A DNA stretch of 64,000 nt from CAWBQO01 sp963790965 (GTDB taxonomy: Bacteria > Bacteroidota > Rhodothermia > Rhodothermales > DASSAV01). The stretch lies in contig CAWBQO010000006.1 of the NCBI GenBank assembly GCA_963790965.1, positions 248,001 through 312,000 on the forward strand, given 5' to 3'. This document shows, one piece after another, positions 17,304 through 25,790 of this stretch (position 1 is the first letter of the stretch; every line of letters starts with the position of its first letter). Made by a program: the position numbers and the translations under genes. The notes under the pieces are model-generated. The model saw only the letters and a list, made by a program, of their open reading frames with translations. It did no database searches and was not told where the DNA came from.

Positions 17304-17960
17304 GTGCCCGCTCTCCACAGACAGCAAGACGCCTACCTTCTCCGGGTGCTCGCCTGCGCGGCCGGTGTGCTGCTCGGCGGCGTGCTGCTCTTTCGCTTCT
17401 GGCCCGTCCACAGGGATGCCGGCCCCGCGGGTTTCCCTGAAAGCGTCGAGAGAGAGGCGATTTTGCTCGAAGAGGTGCGCCCGACGCGGCAGGCCGCCTC
17501 CCCGCCGCCACCCGCCACACCGGCAACGCCGGGCGCAGTGAGGGAGAACGTCGCACTGGCGGAGATTGAACTCGACCTGCCGGACTATGCCGCCGAACCT
17601 CCGCCAAGCACAGGCACCGGCAAGACGCCGAATGCCCTCGCGTCCGCCGCATCGGGCGAGACGTACACGGCAGCGAAGCCGGTAAGGCTCGCTGTGCCTG
17701 AGTTCGACGGCGAGGTGCCTGGTGCCGGGGGCGCGGTGCTCGTGCGGGTGCGCGTCATCGTGGAAGAGACGGGCCGCGTCGGCACCGCGGAGATTTTGGC
17801 GCAAGAGTCCGCTGGCCCGGTCGGAGGGCCGGCGTCGCTCCCCGCCCACATGGAGGCATCGACGCTGGACGCAGCGCGCCGCTGCCTTTTCCAACCCGCC
17901 CGCCGTAACGGCAAACCCGTGGAGAGCGAGTACGTCTTCGAATGGCGCATCGGCGGCTGA
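17304..17960 (+). CDS. TonB-family energy transducer-like protein
   Basis: The 218-residue protein has one N-terminal membrane helix (LLRVLACAAGVLLGGVLLF), a Pro/Ala-rich periplasmic stretch (residues about 55-75) and a C-terminal TonB-like domain with VRVRVIVEETGRVGTAEIL and CLFQPARRNGKPVESEYVFEWRI. TonB proteins couple the proton-motive force to outer-membrane receptors. No exbB, exbD or receptor gene is adjacent. The GTG at 17304 is the only usable start after an in-frame stop at 17256, and no clear ribosome-binding site is seen. It lies directly after the repeat block. Confidence 0.7.
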   Translation: MPALHRQQDAYLLRVLACAAGVLLGGVLLFRFWPVHRDAGPAGFPESVEREAILLEEVRPTRQAASPPPPATPATPGAVRENVALAEIELDLPDYAAEPPPSTGTGKTPNALASAASGETYTAAKPVRLAVPEFDGEVPGAGGAVLVRVRVIVEETGRVGTAEILAQESAGPVGGPASLPAHMEASTLDAARRCLFQPARRNGKPVESEYVFEWRIGG

Positions 17961-17994
17961 TCGCTCTCCGCCGCTCGCCTCGGTGCTGGTCGCC

Positions 17995-18654
17995 TTAACG
18001 AAGCCGCCGCCGTTCCCGCTTCTCGCGCTCCACCTGGTCGCTCGGCTTTCCCGGCGACACGAATAGGTTCCCCGGCACAAAGAACCGCCATGGAAACTCG
18101 ACCCCTCGCGTGATCCCAATCCGCGACGACGTAGCAATGGGTAGCACTGCGGCTTCATCCGGCCTGGCAAAGTATAGCGGCGGCTGCGTCAGAGGAAGAT
18201 TGTGGAAGCGGTCGTCTATGTCGAACGCAAGCGTGAGCTTACCGGGGCCGCTCGTCAAATCCGCCCGGCGGCGGATGCCCTCCCGTCGCTCGGCCATGAA
18301 GCGCTCGCCCTCCACAGGTTCGACGGCGCGCACCAAGACGGCCCCGCCGATTCCTTCCGGCTCCGTGACGACGTTGAGAAGCCAGTAGCGCCACCAGATC
18401 TTGTAGACGTACACCCTACCCGGCGGCCCGAAAAGATCGATGCCGCGTCCCCCCGGGCGGATCAAACCGGTCCTCCGATCCACGAGTCCCCAGCCGTGGA
18501 AGGCCGGATCGTCTTGCGTGTACGCCTCCGTCTCCACGACGCGCCCGACCAGCTTCATGCCGGACGGGCGCTCATGGACAAGCCACTTGCCGATTAACTC
18601 GGGCGCGACGACCAGTGTGGGGCGCGCAAAGAACGCCTGATCCAGTATCTCCAC
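17995..18654 (-). CDS. 3-methyladenine DNA glycosylase (Mpg/AAG family)
   Basis: This base-excision repair enzyme of 219 residues removes alkylated purines. Family landmarks are LIGKWLVHE, GRVVETEAYTQDDPAFHG (Glu in VETEAY is the expected catalytic residue), and FGPPGRVYVYKIWWRYWLLNVVT. The end (about 15 residues) is highly basic. It starts with GTG 14 bp after the transketolase stop, so it is probably cotranscribed with tkt. It converges with the TonB-like gene across a 34-bp gap. Confidence 0.9.
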   Translation of the reverse strand: MEILDQAFFARPTLVVAPELIGKWLVHERPSGMKLVGRVVETEAYTQDDPAFHGWGLVDRRTGLIRPGGRGIDLFGPPGRVYVYKIWWRYWLLNVVTEPEGIGGAVLVRAVEPVEGERFMAERREGIRRRADLTSGPGKLTLAFDIDDRFHNLPLTQPPLYFARPDEAAVLPIATSSRIGITRGVEFPWRFFVPGNLFVSPGKPSDQVEREKRERRRLR

Positions 18655-18667
18655 GCGCCCTGCCGGT

Positions 18668-20713
18668 TCAGTTGGTCCCCAGCATCTCGCGTGCCTGCTT
18701 CAGCACGTTTTCCGCCGTAAAGCCAAAGCGCTCCATCAACTCCGGCCCGGGTGCCGAGGCGCCGAAGCGGTCGATGCCGATGACGCGCCCTTCGTCCCCA
18801 ACATACCGCTCCCATCCAAGCGTGATGCCCGCCTCCATGGCGATACGCTTCTCTACGCCGGAGGGAAGCACACGCTCGCGGTACTCCGCCGTCTGCTGCT
18901 CAAAGAACTCGATGCACGGCATACTCACCACGCGGACCTTCACGCCGTCGGCTTCCAGCGTGTCCGCCGCCTTCATCAGGTGCTGGACCTCGCTGCCGGT
19001 GCCGATCAGGATGATTTCCGGCGTGCCGTCGCTATCGCGAAGAATATACCCGCCTTTCAACAGCCCTTCGGCCGAGCCGTACTTCGTGCGGTCGACCGTG
19101 GGGAGTCCTTGCCGTGTCAGCGCGAACGCCGTCGGACCATCGGTTCGCAGGAGCGCCGCGCGCCACATTTGCGCCGTCTCATTGGCATCGGCGGGACGGA
19201 TGACCGCAAGGTTGGGAATGGCCCTGAGCGCGACCAGGTGCTCGACGGGCTGGTGGGTCGGCCCGTCCTCGCCAAGACCGATCGAGTCGTGGGTGAAGAC
19301 AAAGATCGTCGGCGCGCCCATAAGCGCGGCAAGCCGCACGGCCGGACGCATATAGTCGCTGAAGATGAGGAACGTGCCGCAATACGGGCGCAGCCCGCCG
19401 TGGAGCGCCATGCCGTTGCAAGCGGCCGCCATCCCATGCTCGCGCACGCCGAAGCGGAAGTACGAGCCTTCCGGCGTGCTCTTCTGGAAGTCGCCGCGGC
19501 CCTTCACATCCGTCTTGTTGGAGGGCGTCAGATCCGCCGAACCCCCGACGAGCATGTCCATGCGCGGCGCAATGGCACCGAGCACCTTGCCGCTCGAAGC
19601 GCGGGTCGCGGGTTTCTCGCCGGCGGGATATTCCGGGATGAAGCTCTCCCAGTCCTTCGGCAACTTGCCCGCAATCGCGTCTCTCAGCGCTGCGGCCTTG
19701 TCAGGGTAGGCGCCGGCGTAGCGCTTCATGAGCGCATCCCAGGAGGACTCCAGCTCCGATCCCTTCTTCCCTATCTCCCGCATATGGTCGTACACGCCGT
19801 CCGGCACGAGGAAGCGGGCATCCTCAGGCCAGCCAAGGTTCTTCTTCGCTTTCCGAAGCTCCTCCTCGCCGAGCGGCTCGCCATGCGCATCGGACGTGCC
19901 CTGCTTGTCCGGCGCGCCGAAGCCTATGATCGTCCGCACCATGATGAGGGTCGGGCGACCGGTGTCCTGCTGCGCCTTCCGGATCGCCGCGTCGATGGCA
20001 TCGAGGTTGTTGCCGTCCTCGACCCGAAGCACCTGCCACTCATAGGCTTCAAAGCGCTTGCCAACATCTTCCGTAAAGGAGATCTGCGTCGTTCCGTCGA
20101 TGGAGATGCCGTTATTATCGTAAAGCAAGATGAGCTTGCCGAGGCCGAGATGGCCTGCGAGAGACGCGGCCTCGTGCGAGATGCCCTCCATCAGGTCGCC
20201 GTCCGAGCAGATCGCGTAGGTGTAATGGTCCACCACCGGCAGGTCCTCCTCGTTGAAACAGGCGGCAAGGTGCGTTTCCGCCATGGCCATGCCGACTGCC
20301 ATGGCTACGCCCTGCCCGAGCGGGCCGGTGGTTGTCTCCACGCCATCGGTCATAAAGCTCTCCGGGTGCCCGGGCGTCTTGCTGCCCATCTGCCGGAACC
20401 GCTTTAGCTCGCTGAGCGGCAAGTCGTATCCCGTCAGGTGCAGGAGCGAGTAGAGCAGCATCGAGCCGTGCCCGGCCGAGAGGATAAACCGGTCCCGGTC
20501 AAACCAGAGCGGATTGGCGGGATGGTGGCGCAGGAAGCGGTGCCAGAGCACGTACGCCATAGGCGCGGCTCCCATCGGGAGGCCGGGATGGCCGCTGTTT
20601 GCCTCCTGCACGGCATCAGCCGAGAGAAAGCGGATCGTGTTGATGGCTTTTTGTTCGATCGACTGGTCCTGGAGCTGACCTTGCGATGTGGCAACCTGCG
20701 GCATGAGCGGCAT
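18668..20713 (-). CDS. tkt: Transketolase
   Basis: This thiamine-diphosphate enzyme of the pentose phosphate pathway moves two-carbon units between sugar phosphates. The 681-residue protein has the N-terminal ThDP domain (SGHPGLPMGAAPMAYVLW; GDGDLMEGISHEA for metal and ThDP binding), the pyrimidine-binding domain (GMAAACNGMALHGGLRPYCGTFLIFSDY), and the C-terminal domain. The length is typical. ATGs at 20713 and 20704 are alternative starts. The mpg gene follows closely. A 6-phosphogluconate dehydrogenase of the same pathway lies at 57 kb but is not linked. Confidence 0.96.
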   Translation of the reverse strand: MPLMPQVATSQGQLQDQSIEQKAINTIRFLSADAVQEANSGHPGLPMGAAPMAYVLWHRFLRHHPANPLWFDRDRFILSAGHGSMLLYSLLHLTGYDLPLSELKRFRQMGSKTPGHPESFMTDGVETTTGPLGQGVAMAVGMAMAETHLAACFNEEDLPVVDHYTYAICSDGDLMEGISHEAASLAGHLGLGKLILLYDNNGISIDGTTQISFTEDVGKRFEAYEWQVLRVEDGNNLDAIDAAIRKAQQDTGRPTLIMVRTIIGFGAPDKQGTSDAHGEPLGEEELRKAKKNLGWPEDARFLVPDGVYDHMREIGKKGSELESSWDALMKRYAGAYPDKAAALRDAIAGKLPKDWESFIPEYPAGEKPATRASSGKVLGAIAPRMDMLVGGSADLTPSNKTDVKGRGDFQKSTPEGSYFRFGVREHGMAAACNGMALHGGLRPYCGTFLIFSDYMRPAVRLAALMGAPTIFVFTHDSIGLGEDGPTHQPVEHLVALRAIPNLAVIRPADANETAQMWRAALLRTDGPTAFALTRQGLPTVDRTKYGSAEGLLKGGYILRDSDGTPEIILIGTGSEVQHLMKAADTLEADGVKVRVVSMPCIEFFEQQTAEYRERVLPSGVEKRIAMEAGITLGWERYVGDEGRVIGIDRFGASAPGPELMERFGFTAENVLKQAREMLGTN

Positions 20714-20817
20714 CTCTTGAGTGAATAGGACGGGGCGTTCTCGTTCTTGAACAACGCGAAACGTTAAAAGTATGACGGACGGGCCTGAATCTAAAGCGAA
20801 TCCTCTGTAAAATTGGT

Positions 20818-20854
20818 GCGCCCGCGGCCCGGATAGATGCCGGGGCGCGGGCGC
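20818..20854 (-). terminator. Strong GC hairpin between the VKOR-fusion and tkt genes
   Basis: GCGCCCGCGGCCCGG and its near complement form a long GC stem with a 7-base loop. On the minus strand ACCAATTTT follows, so the U-tract is offset. It may terminate the VKOR-fusion transcript 35 bp after its stop, upstream of tkt. Confidence 0.4.
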
Positions 20855-20888
20855 AAAACAAGAACAAACCCGGAAGGAGCGCAGGTGC

Positions 20889-22142
20889 CTATTTCTTCGC
20901 GGCCGCCTGCTTGATCAGTTCGGTCATGCACTCGACCGTTCGGCCGGTTCCGGCTACAAAGCGCCCGTTGATCGTAACGGCCGGCACAGAGTTGATGCCA
21001 AGCTCATTGACGGCCTGCTCGGTCTCCCGCTGGATGACGCCGCGGTACAGGCCCGTATCGAAGCGCTCGCCGAGCACCTTGGGGTCCATGCCAATCTCAG
21101 CCGCAACTTCTTTCAAACGCTCCCTCGAAAGGCCGGTGCGCGGGTCTTGCAGCGCAAACTGCCGTTCGAGCATTTCAAAGTACTTGCCTTCCTGCGCCGC
21201 CGCGTGCAGCGCCTCGACTTGCGCGAGGCTGCGGTCCGGCCAGAATACAACAGGCTTATAATAAAACCGCGCCTGCTCGCCCTCGCGTTTGGCCACCTCC
21301 TCCATCACCGGGAAAAGCGCGCGGCAGTGCCCACAGTTCGGCTCGAAAAACTCGATGACCGTCACGGGCGAGCCGGCCTTTCCGCGCGCCGGATCGGAGA
21401 AGTTGACGAGTTCAAGGTAGTTGCGCAGGGGCGCGCGCTCCGCGTCATAGGCGCACCCGGGGATCGGCTCGCCGGTAGTCGCGTCCATGACCGGCTCATT
21501 CATGGCGACCGCAGGCGTAGCCTCCAGGCGATCAAAATAGGCATAGTCGGCCCCGGCGATGAGGATAGTCAGCGCGGCCAGGGAGGCGAAGAGCGTCGCC
21601 TCGCGCTTGAAGTTACGTCCGGTCATGATTTTAGCATTTTGCCGCTCGGATCGGAAGTACGCAACCGCCTGTATCACGAATAACGCCAACGCCACGAGGG
21701 CGGACATCAGGCAAAGCGCGCAAAACTCCCGAACAGCGATGTACTGATATGAAACCAGAAAGACGGAGTACAAGAAACCGAAGACGATCAGCAACGCCCT
21801 GATCACCTTAAGCCGCGTAAGCGTCTGCCCGCTCACAAACGCGATAACGGCCGAAAGCGCCGCCACTACCACGTAAAAGAGGAATCCCCAGACGGCATTG
21901 GACACGCCGAGAAGCTTACCCGCGCCGCTCGTCACTACGGCGTTGCAGTCGAAGGTGGCCTCGACGGCTGCTGAGGTCGTAAAACCGAGGCAACCCCGGT
22001 CGAAGCCACGCCCCTGCTGGATCATCAAGTGAACGGTCACCAACAGACCCAAAAGCGCCACGGCGAACAAGAGCCGGTCGATGAGCGGTCGATAAGTAGA
22101 AAACCGGGTAGAAGCGCCGCTATTCAAAATCTTCAGGGGCAA
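20889..22142 (-). CDS. VKOR domain-thioredoxin (DsbA-like) fusion protein
   Basis: The protein joins a membrane vitamin K epoxide reductase domain to a periplasmic thioredoxin-like domain (417 residues). In the VKOR part, loop cysteines C51 and C66 and the C141-A-L-C144 redox pair are present, with several hydrophobic helices. A membrane helix near residue 190 leads to the thioredoxin domain with C270-G-H-C273. Such fusions oxidise exported proteins, using quinone as electron acceptor and replacing DsbA/DsbB. A TGA immediately precedes the TTG at 22142, so the start is TTG or a later codon; the start is uncertain. Confidence 0.9.
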   Translation of the reverse strand: MPLKILNSGASTRFSTYRPLIDRLLFAVALLGLLVTVHLMIQQGRGFDRGCLGFTTSAAVEATFDCNAVVTSGAGKLLGVSNAVWGFLFYVVVAALSAVIAFVSGQTLTRLKVIRALLIVFGFLYSVFLVSYQYIAVREFCALCLMSALVALALFVIQAVAYFRSERQNAKIMTGRNFKREATLFASLAALTILIAGADYAYFDRLEATPAVAMNEPVMDATTGEPIPGCAYDAERAPLRNYLELVNFSDPARGKAGSPVTVIEFFEPNCGHCRALFPVMEEVAKREGEQARFYYKPVVFWPDRSLAQVEALHAAAQEGKYFEMLERQFALQDPRTGLSRERLKEVAAEIGMDPKVLGERFDTGLYRGVIQRETEQAVNELGINSVPAVTINGRFVAGTGRTVECMTELIKQAAAKK

Positions 22143-22259
22143 TCATACGAAGGACACGCTCCGGCACACCAGTTCGCGTGCCCGTGATCGAACACGCATA
22201 CCGAGTTTGGCCGAATTGGATCCATTATTCTGCGCGACTTCTCTCCATACGACTCGTTC

Positions 22260-22964
22260 ATGTCCCGTCCCTTTCAAGGCATCGCCGCCGACGAGGTCCC
22301 CGGCCTCTTCAATCTGCTGGCTCCGATCTATCACTTTCCGGTGGCCCTCCTCTCCGCCCCTGCCCGGCGGCGCGCACATGAACTCGCCGGTGTGCGAGAC
22401 GGAGAGCGGGTGCTCGAGATCGGTGTCGGCACCGGCCTGTCTTTCCGGCGACTGCTGACGGCGAACCCTTCCGGCGTGACCGACGGCATCGACCGGTCTC
22501 CCGTCATGCTCAAGCAGGTGCGCCGGCGTGCCGCCCTCTTTCCGCCAGCGTCCTACAGTCTCAATGAAGGGGACGCGCGTTCACTCCCTTATCCTCCCGG
22601 CACGTTCGACATCGTACTTGCAGGCTACGTGCTGGACCTGCTTCCCGAACCGGACCGCTTCCGCGTTCTCCAGGAAACGGAGCGGGTGCTGAAGCCGGGT
22701 GGACGACTGGTGGCCTTTCACATGACCGTGGGTTCCGAGTGGCAACACCGCTTCTGGGACCGGCTCGGCAGAATGCACCCGCTGCTGCTCGGCGGCAGCC
22801 ACGCCATCTTCGCCGCCCCGCTCATGGAACGCGCCCGGCTGGTCGTCGGAAGCCGTGAGACGATCGAGCGCTTCGGACTGCTGACGGAGATCGTTTGCGC
22901 GCACGCGCCTCTCGATTGTGGCAGAAGTATTACCCTCTCCTCGGGCGAGTGTCCGCCCGATTGA
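22260..22964 (+). CDS. Class I SAM-dependent methyltransferase (UbiE/COQ5-like)
   Basis: The 234-residue protein has SAM-binding motif I, VLEIGVGTGLSF, the motif II-like FDIVLAGYVLDLLP, and motif III, VLKPGGRLVAF. A leading FNLLAPIYHF segment resembles UbiE/PmtA-type enzymes that methylate quinones or phospholipids. The substrate cannot be fixed from sequence. It is divergent from the VKOR-fusion gene and 42 bp upstream of the MscS gene. Confidence 0.85.
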   Translation: MSRPFQGIAADEVPGLFNLLAPIYHFPVALLSAPARRRAHELAGVRDGERVLEIGVGTGLSFRRLLTANPSGVTDGIDRSPVMLKQVRRRAALFPPASYSLNEGDARSLPYPPGTFDIVLAGYVLDLLPEPDRFRVLQETERVLKPGGRLVAFHMTVGSEWQHRFWDRLGRMHPLLLGGSHAIFAAPLMERARLVVGSRETIERFGLLTEIVCAHAPLDCGRSITLSSGECPPD

Positions 22965-23006
22965 CGCAGATTGTAGCCCGTCCTTCTTCGCGCCTGCCTC
23001 TCCGCC

Positions 23007-23966
23007 ATGCCCGTCGCTTTCGACATGCAGTTCGACAACGCCATCGTTCAGGAGATCATCTACACGGTGGTCGCCCTGGTTTTTGTGGCGCTGCTCGCTC
23101 GCCTTGCAAGCCGCATCATCGCCCGATACGTGGAAGAGCCGGTGCGCCGGTACAAGGCAATCCGCCTTGCCCGCAGGTTCAGCAGCGTTGTGCTGGTGGC
23201 ACTCATCGTCATCATCTGGTCCCCGGGGCAGCAGAACGTACTGACTTTCCTGACCATCGTCGGTGCCGGGCTGGCCATCGCGATGCGAGAGGCGCTCCTG
23301 AGCGTGGTCGGCTGGATGAACCTTGTCGTCCGGGGACAATTCCGCCAGGGCGACAGGATCGAAGTAAACGGCGTTCACGGCGACGTGGTGGACGTGCGCC
23401 TCATGCATTCGACGATGATGGAGATCCAGGGCTGGGTCGATGCGGATCAGAGCACCGGGCGGCTGGTCCATTTCCCAAATAGCTGGATCTTTCAACATGC
23501 CGTCTATAACTACAACCGCGAGTTCTCTTTCATTTGGAACGAGATCCCCCTCGTCCTCACGTTCCGAAGCGACTGGGCGGCGGCGCGCGAGATCATGCAG
23601 TCGCTCGCCGAGGAGTCAGCCGCCATTGTAGAGCAGCAGGCCGCCCACGAAATTCGCCGAATGTCCCGCGAATACCTCGTCCATTACGGCATCTTGACGC
23701 CGTTTGTGTACGTAAACATTCGCCGCGACGGCGTGGGGCTTACGCTCCGCTATCTCTGCGAGGCCCGCAAGCGGCGCGGCACGCAGCACGCCCTGAGCAT
23801 CGAGATCCTGCGCGCGTTCGCAACGCACGGCAACATCGAGCTGGCCTACGGGATGGTCGGCCTGGCATCGATCGAGGGGCCGCAGTTCCAGCCGGAAAAT
23901 TTGACGAACACCGGACCATCTTCTCACGGCCATGATCGCGGCGAGGATGCAATCGATCCTTCTTGA
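23007..23966 (+). CDS. MscS-family mechanosensitive channel-like protein
   Basis: The 319-residue protein has N-terminal membrane helices, a pore-helix region (TFLTIVGAGLAIAMREALLSVVGWMNLVVRG) and the MscS beta domain (FRQGDRIEVNGVHGDVVDVRLMHSTMMEI) with FPNSWIF. Such channels release solutes on hypo-osmotic shock. The gene ends 55 bp before the trp leader peptide, which has its own candidate promoter. A second MscS protein is encoded at 56 kb. Confidence 0.85.
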   Translation: MPVAFDMQFDNAIVQEIIYTVVALVFVALLARLASRIIARYVEEPVRRYKAIRLARRFSSVVLVALIVIIWSPGQQNVLTFLTIVGAGLAIAMREALLSVVGWMNLVVRGQFRQGDRIEVNGVHGDVVDVRLMHSTMMEIQGWVDADQSTGRLVHFPNSWIFQHAVYNYNREFSFIWNEIPLVLTFRSDWAAAREIMQSLAEESAAIVEQQAAHEIRRMSREYLVHYGILTPFVYVNIRRDGVGLTLRYLCEARKRRGTQHALSIEILRAFATHGNIELAYGMVGLASIEGPQFQPENLTNTGPSSHGHDRGEDAIDPS

Positions 23967-23986
23967 CCGATTGTAGCTTCCCCCCG

Positions 23987-24015
23987 TTGCGCCCGCGCCT
24001 CCGCTTCATTATCTT
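23987..24015 (+). promoter_or_regulatory. Candidate trp promoter
   Basis: TTGCGC (23987-23992) and TATCTT (24010-24015) are separated by 17 bp. The predicted transcript start, about 7 bp downstream, coincides with the ATG of the leader peptide at 24022, so the leader mRNA may be leaderless. Box matches are partial. Confidence 0.35.
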
Positions 24016-24021
24016 ACCCGC

Positions 24022-24114
24022 ATGACGACCTCAGTGGTTCATACGGCCCCGTTCGCCTCCTCGTGGTGGCATACTCCTTCTACAGCGGGTCGTGCATTCC
24101 TGCGTCTTGCCTGA
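24022..24114 (+). CDS. trpL: trp operon leader peptide
   Basis: This 30-codon ORF carries two adjacent TGG codons (residues 15 and 16, 24064-24069) in the context S-S-W-W-H. It stops at 24112-24114, 29 bp before the terminator hairpin. Tandem Trp codons in a short ORF just upstream of trpE, together with the alternative hairpins, identify it as a transcription-attenuation leader peptide. No Shine-Dalgarno sequence is visible. It is too short for routine gene callers. Confidence 0.85.
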   Translation: MTTSVVHTAPFASSWWHTPSTAGRAFLRLA

Positions 24115-24174
24115 CGGCCGACGCCTCCGAAGAGTCCTTGCGCGCCCGCTGCTTTCCAGGCAGTGGGCTTTTTT
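24083..24174 (+). promoter_or_regulatory. trp transcription attenuator (antiterminator and terminator)
   Basis: The terminator stem is GCCCGCTGC (24144-24152) with GCAGTGGGC (24160-24168), a 7-base loop and six T (24169-24174). CAGCGGG (24083-24089) is exactly complementary to CCCGCTG (24145-24151) inside the 5' terminator arm, so the two pairings exclude each other. A ribosome stalled at the Trp codons leaves CAGCGGG free and allows read-through. A ribosome that reaches the stop codon releases the terminator. trpE starts 10 bp after the U-tract. Confidence 0.85.
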
Positions 24175-24183
24175 ATTGTATCC

Positions 24184-25701
24184 ATGATCGACCTTTCCCG
24201 TTTCCGCCGTATCGCGCAGGAGCAGCGCGCCGCCGGTACGCAGCGCTTCATCATCCCAGTCGATAAGCGGCTGGGGGCGGACCTCTTGACGCCAGTTTCT
24301 GCTTTCCTGTCCATTCGCAAGGGCGGCCGCTACGGTTTTCTGCTTGAGAGCGTCGAGGGCGGCGAAAAGCTGGCGCGGTACTCCTTCCTCGGCAAAAACC
24401 CCTTCAGAGTGCTTCGCGCTCACGGGTCCGAAGTGACGGTGGAGGACCTTCGCACCCGGCAAGGCCAGGGCGCACGGCCTTCCACGCTGCAGGAAGGAGA
24501 GAACATCTTCGCCGCCCTCCAGCGACTCATGGACGAATACACGCGCGTGGAGATGCCGGACCTTCCGCGACTCTCCTCCGGCGCGGTCGGCTACCTGGGC
24601 TATGACGGCGTGCGGCTCGTTGAGCACCTGCCGAACGCGCCCGAAGACTCGCTCGGCCTTCCTGACGCCGTCTGGTGCTTCTACGACACCGTCGCCGCCT
24701 TTGACCACGTGCGGCACGGCATCGTGATCATCGCAGACGCTTTTATCGATCCGGACACGGACATTGATCTCGCGTATGAGGACGCCGCCGAGCGGATCGC
24801 CGCGCTCGAGCGCGAACTTCAAACCGGCGTCACCGAGCGTCCACAGCCTATCGTGCCCTCCGGCGAAGGCTTGCAGTCCAACGTGTCCCGCCCGGATTTT
24901 GAAGAGGCCGTCGAGAAGGCGAAACGGTATATCTACGAAGGAGACATCTTCCAGGTCGTCCTGTCGCAGCGGTTCTCCATGCAGTTCTCGGGAGACCGCT
25001 TCAATCTTTACCGCGCGCTCCGCCAGGTCAACCCCTCGCCGTACCTCTTCTTCCTCGACTTCGAGCGGTTTGCGCTGGTTGGTTCGTCCCCGGAAGTGCT
25101 CGTGCGCGTTGAAAACGGGCGCGTAGAAGTGCTGCCGATAGCCGGCACCAGGCCGCGCGGAACCACGGCCGAAGAGGACCGGCAACTCGAAGAGGAACTC
25201 CTCGCCGACCCGAAGGAGCGGGCCGAGCATCTCATGTTGGTCGACCTCGGCCGGAACGATCTCGGCCGCGTCTGCGATTTCAATACCGTCACGGTGGACC
25301 GCTACGCATACGTCGAGCGCTACTCGCACGTCATGCACATCGTCTCCTCCGTTTCGGGCAAGCTCCGGCCGGATCGAAGCGCCATGGAAGTGCTTGCCGC
25401 CTGCTTTCCGGCAGGGACCGTGAGCGGCGCGCCCAAAGTACGAGCCATGGAGATCATCGATGAACTCGAGCCGACGCGGCGCGGCGTGTACGCCGGGGCG
25501 GTCGGCTACGTCGATTACTCGGGCAACCTGGACACCTGCATTGCCATTCGCACCATGATCGCCCAGGACAACACGGTCCATATTCAGGCGGGTGCCGGCA
25601 TTGTGGCGGACAGCGATCCCGCTCGCGAGTACGAAGAAACCGTCAACAAAGCGCGCGCGCTTCAGCAGGCGATTCTTGTGGCAGCCGAAGGGCTGTTGTA
25701 G
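24184..25701 (+). CDS. trpE: Anthranilate synthase component I
   Basis: TrpE converts chorismate and ammonia (from TrpG) to anthranilate, the first step of tryptophan synthesis. The 505-residue protein has the N-terminal regulatory domain with L53-L-E-S56, the conserved tryptophan feedback element, and the chorismate-binding domain (IAGTRPRGTT, FPAGTVSGAPKVRAMEII, AGIVADSDPAREYEET). The ATG at 24184 is chosen; seven upstream codons in frame overlap the attenuator U-tract. It is the first structural gene behind the attenuator, but its TrpG partner is encoded 3.6 kb further on. Confidence 0.96.
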   Translation: MIDLSRFRRIAQEQRAAGTQRFIIPVDKRLGADLLTPVSAFLSIRKGGRYGFLLESVEGGEKLARYSFLGKNPFRVLRAHGSEVTVEDLRTRQGQGARPSTLQEGENIFAALQRLMDEYTRVEMPDLPRLSSGAVGYLGYDGVRLVEHLPNAPEDSLGLPDAVWCFYDTVAAFDHVRHGIVIIADAFIDPDTDIDLAYEDAAERIAALERELQTGVTERPQPIVPSGEGLQSNVSRPDFEEAVEKAKRYIYEGDIFQVVLSQRFSMQFSGDRFNLYRALRQVNPSPYLFFLDFERFALVGSSPEVLVRVENGRVEVLPIAGTRPRGTTAEEDRQLEEELLADPKERAEHLMLVDLGRNDLGRVCDFNTVTVDRYAYVERYSHVMHIVSSVSGKLRPDRSAMEVLAACFPAGTVSGAPKVRAMEIIDELEPTRRGVYAGAVGYVDYSGNLDTCIAIRTMIAQDNTVHIQAGAGIVADSDPAREYEETVNKARALQQAILVAAEGLL

Positions 25702-25790
25702 CTTCCCGGTGTCCTTCTTGATCCCCTAAACCAGAACGGCTTCGGCGGGTACAAAGGCCACCTTTTCTTCACCGGACGCGGTACTTACTC

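Noticed and set aside
24031..25581. 516-codon minus-strand ORF opposite trpE and its leader
   Set aside because: trpE motifs are complete on the plus strand; the antisense product has no family pattern.
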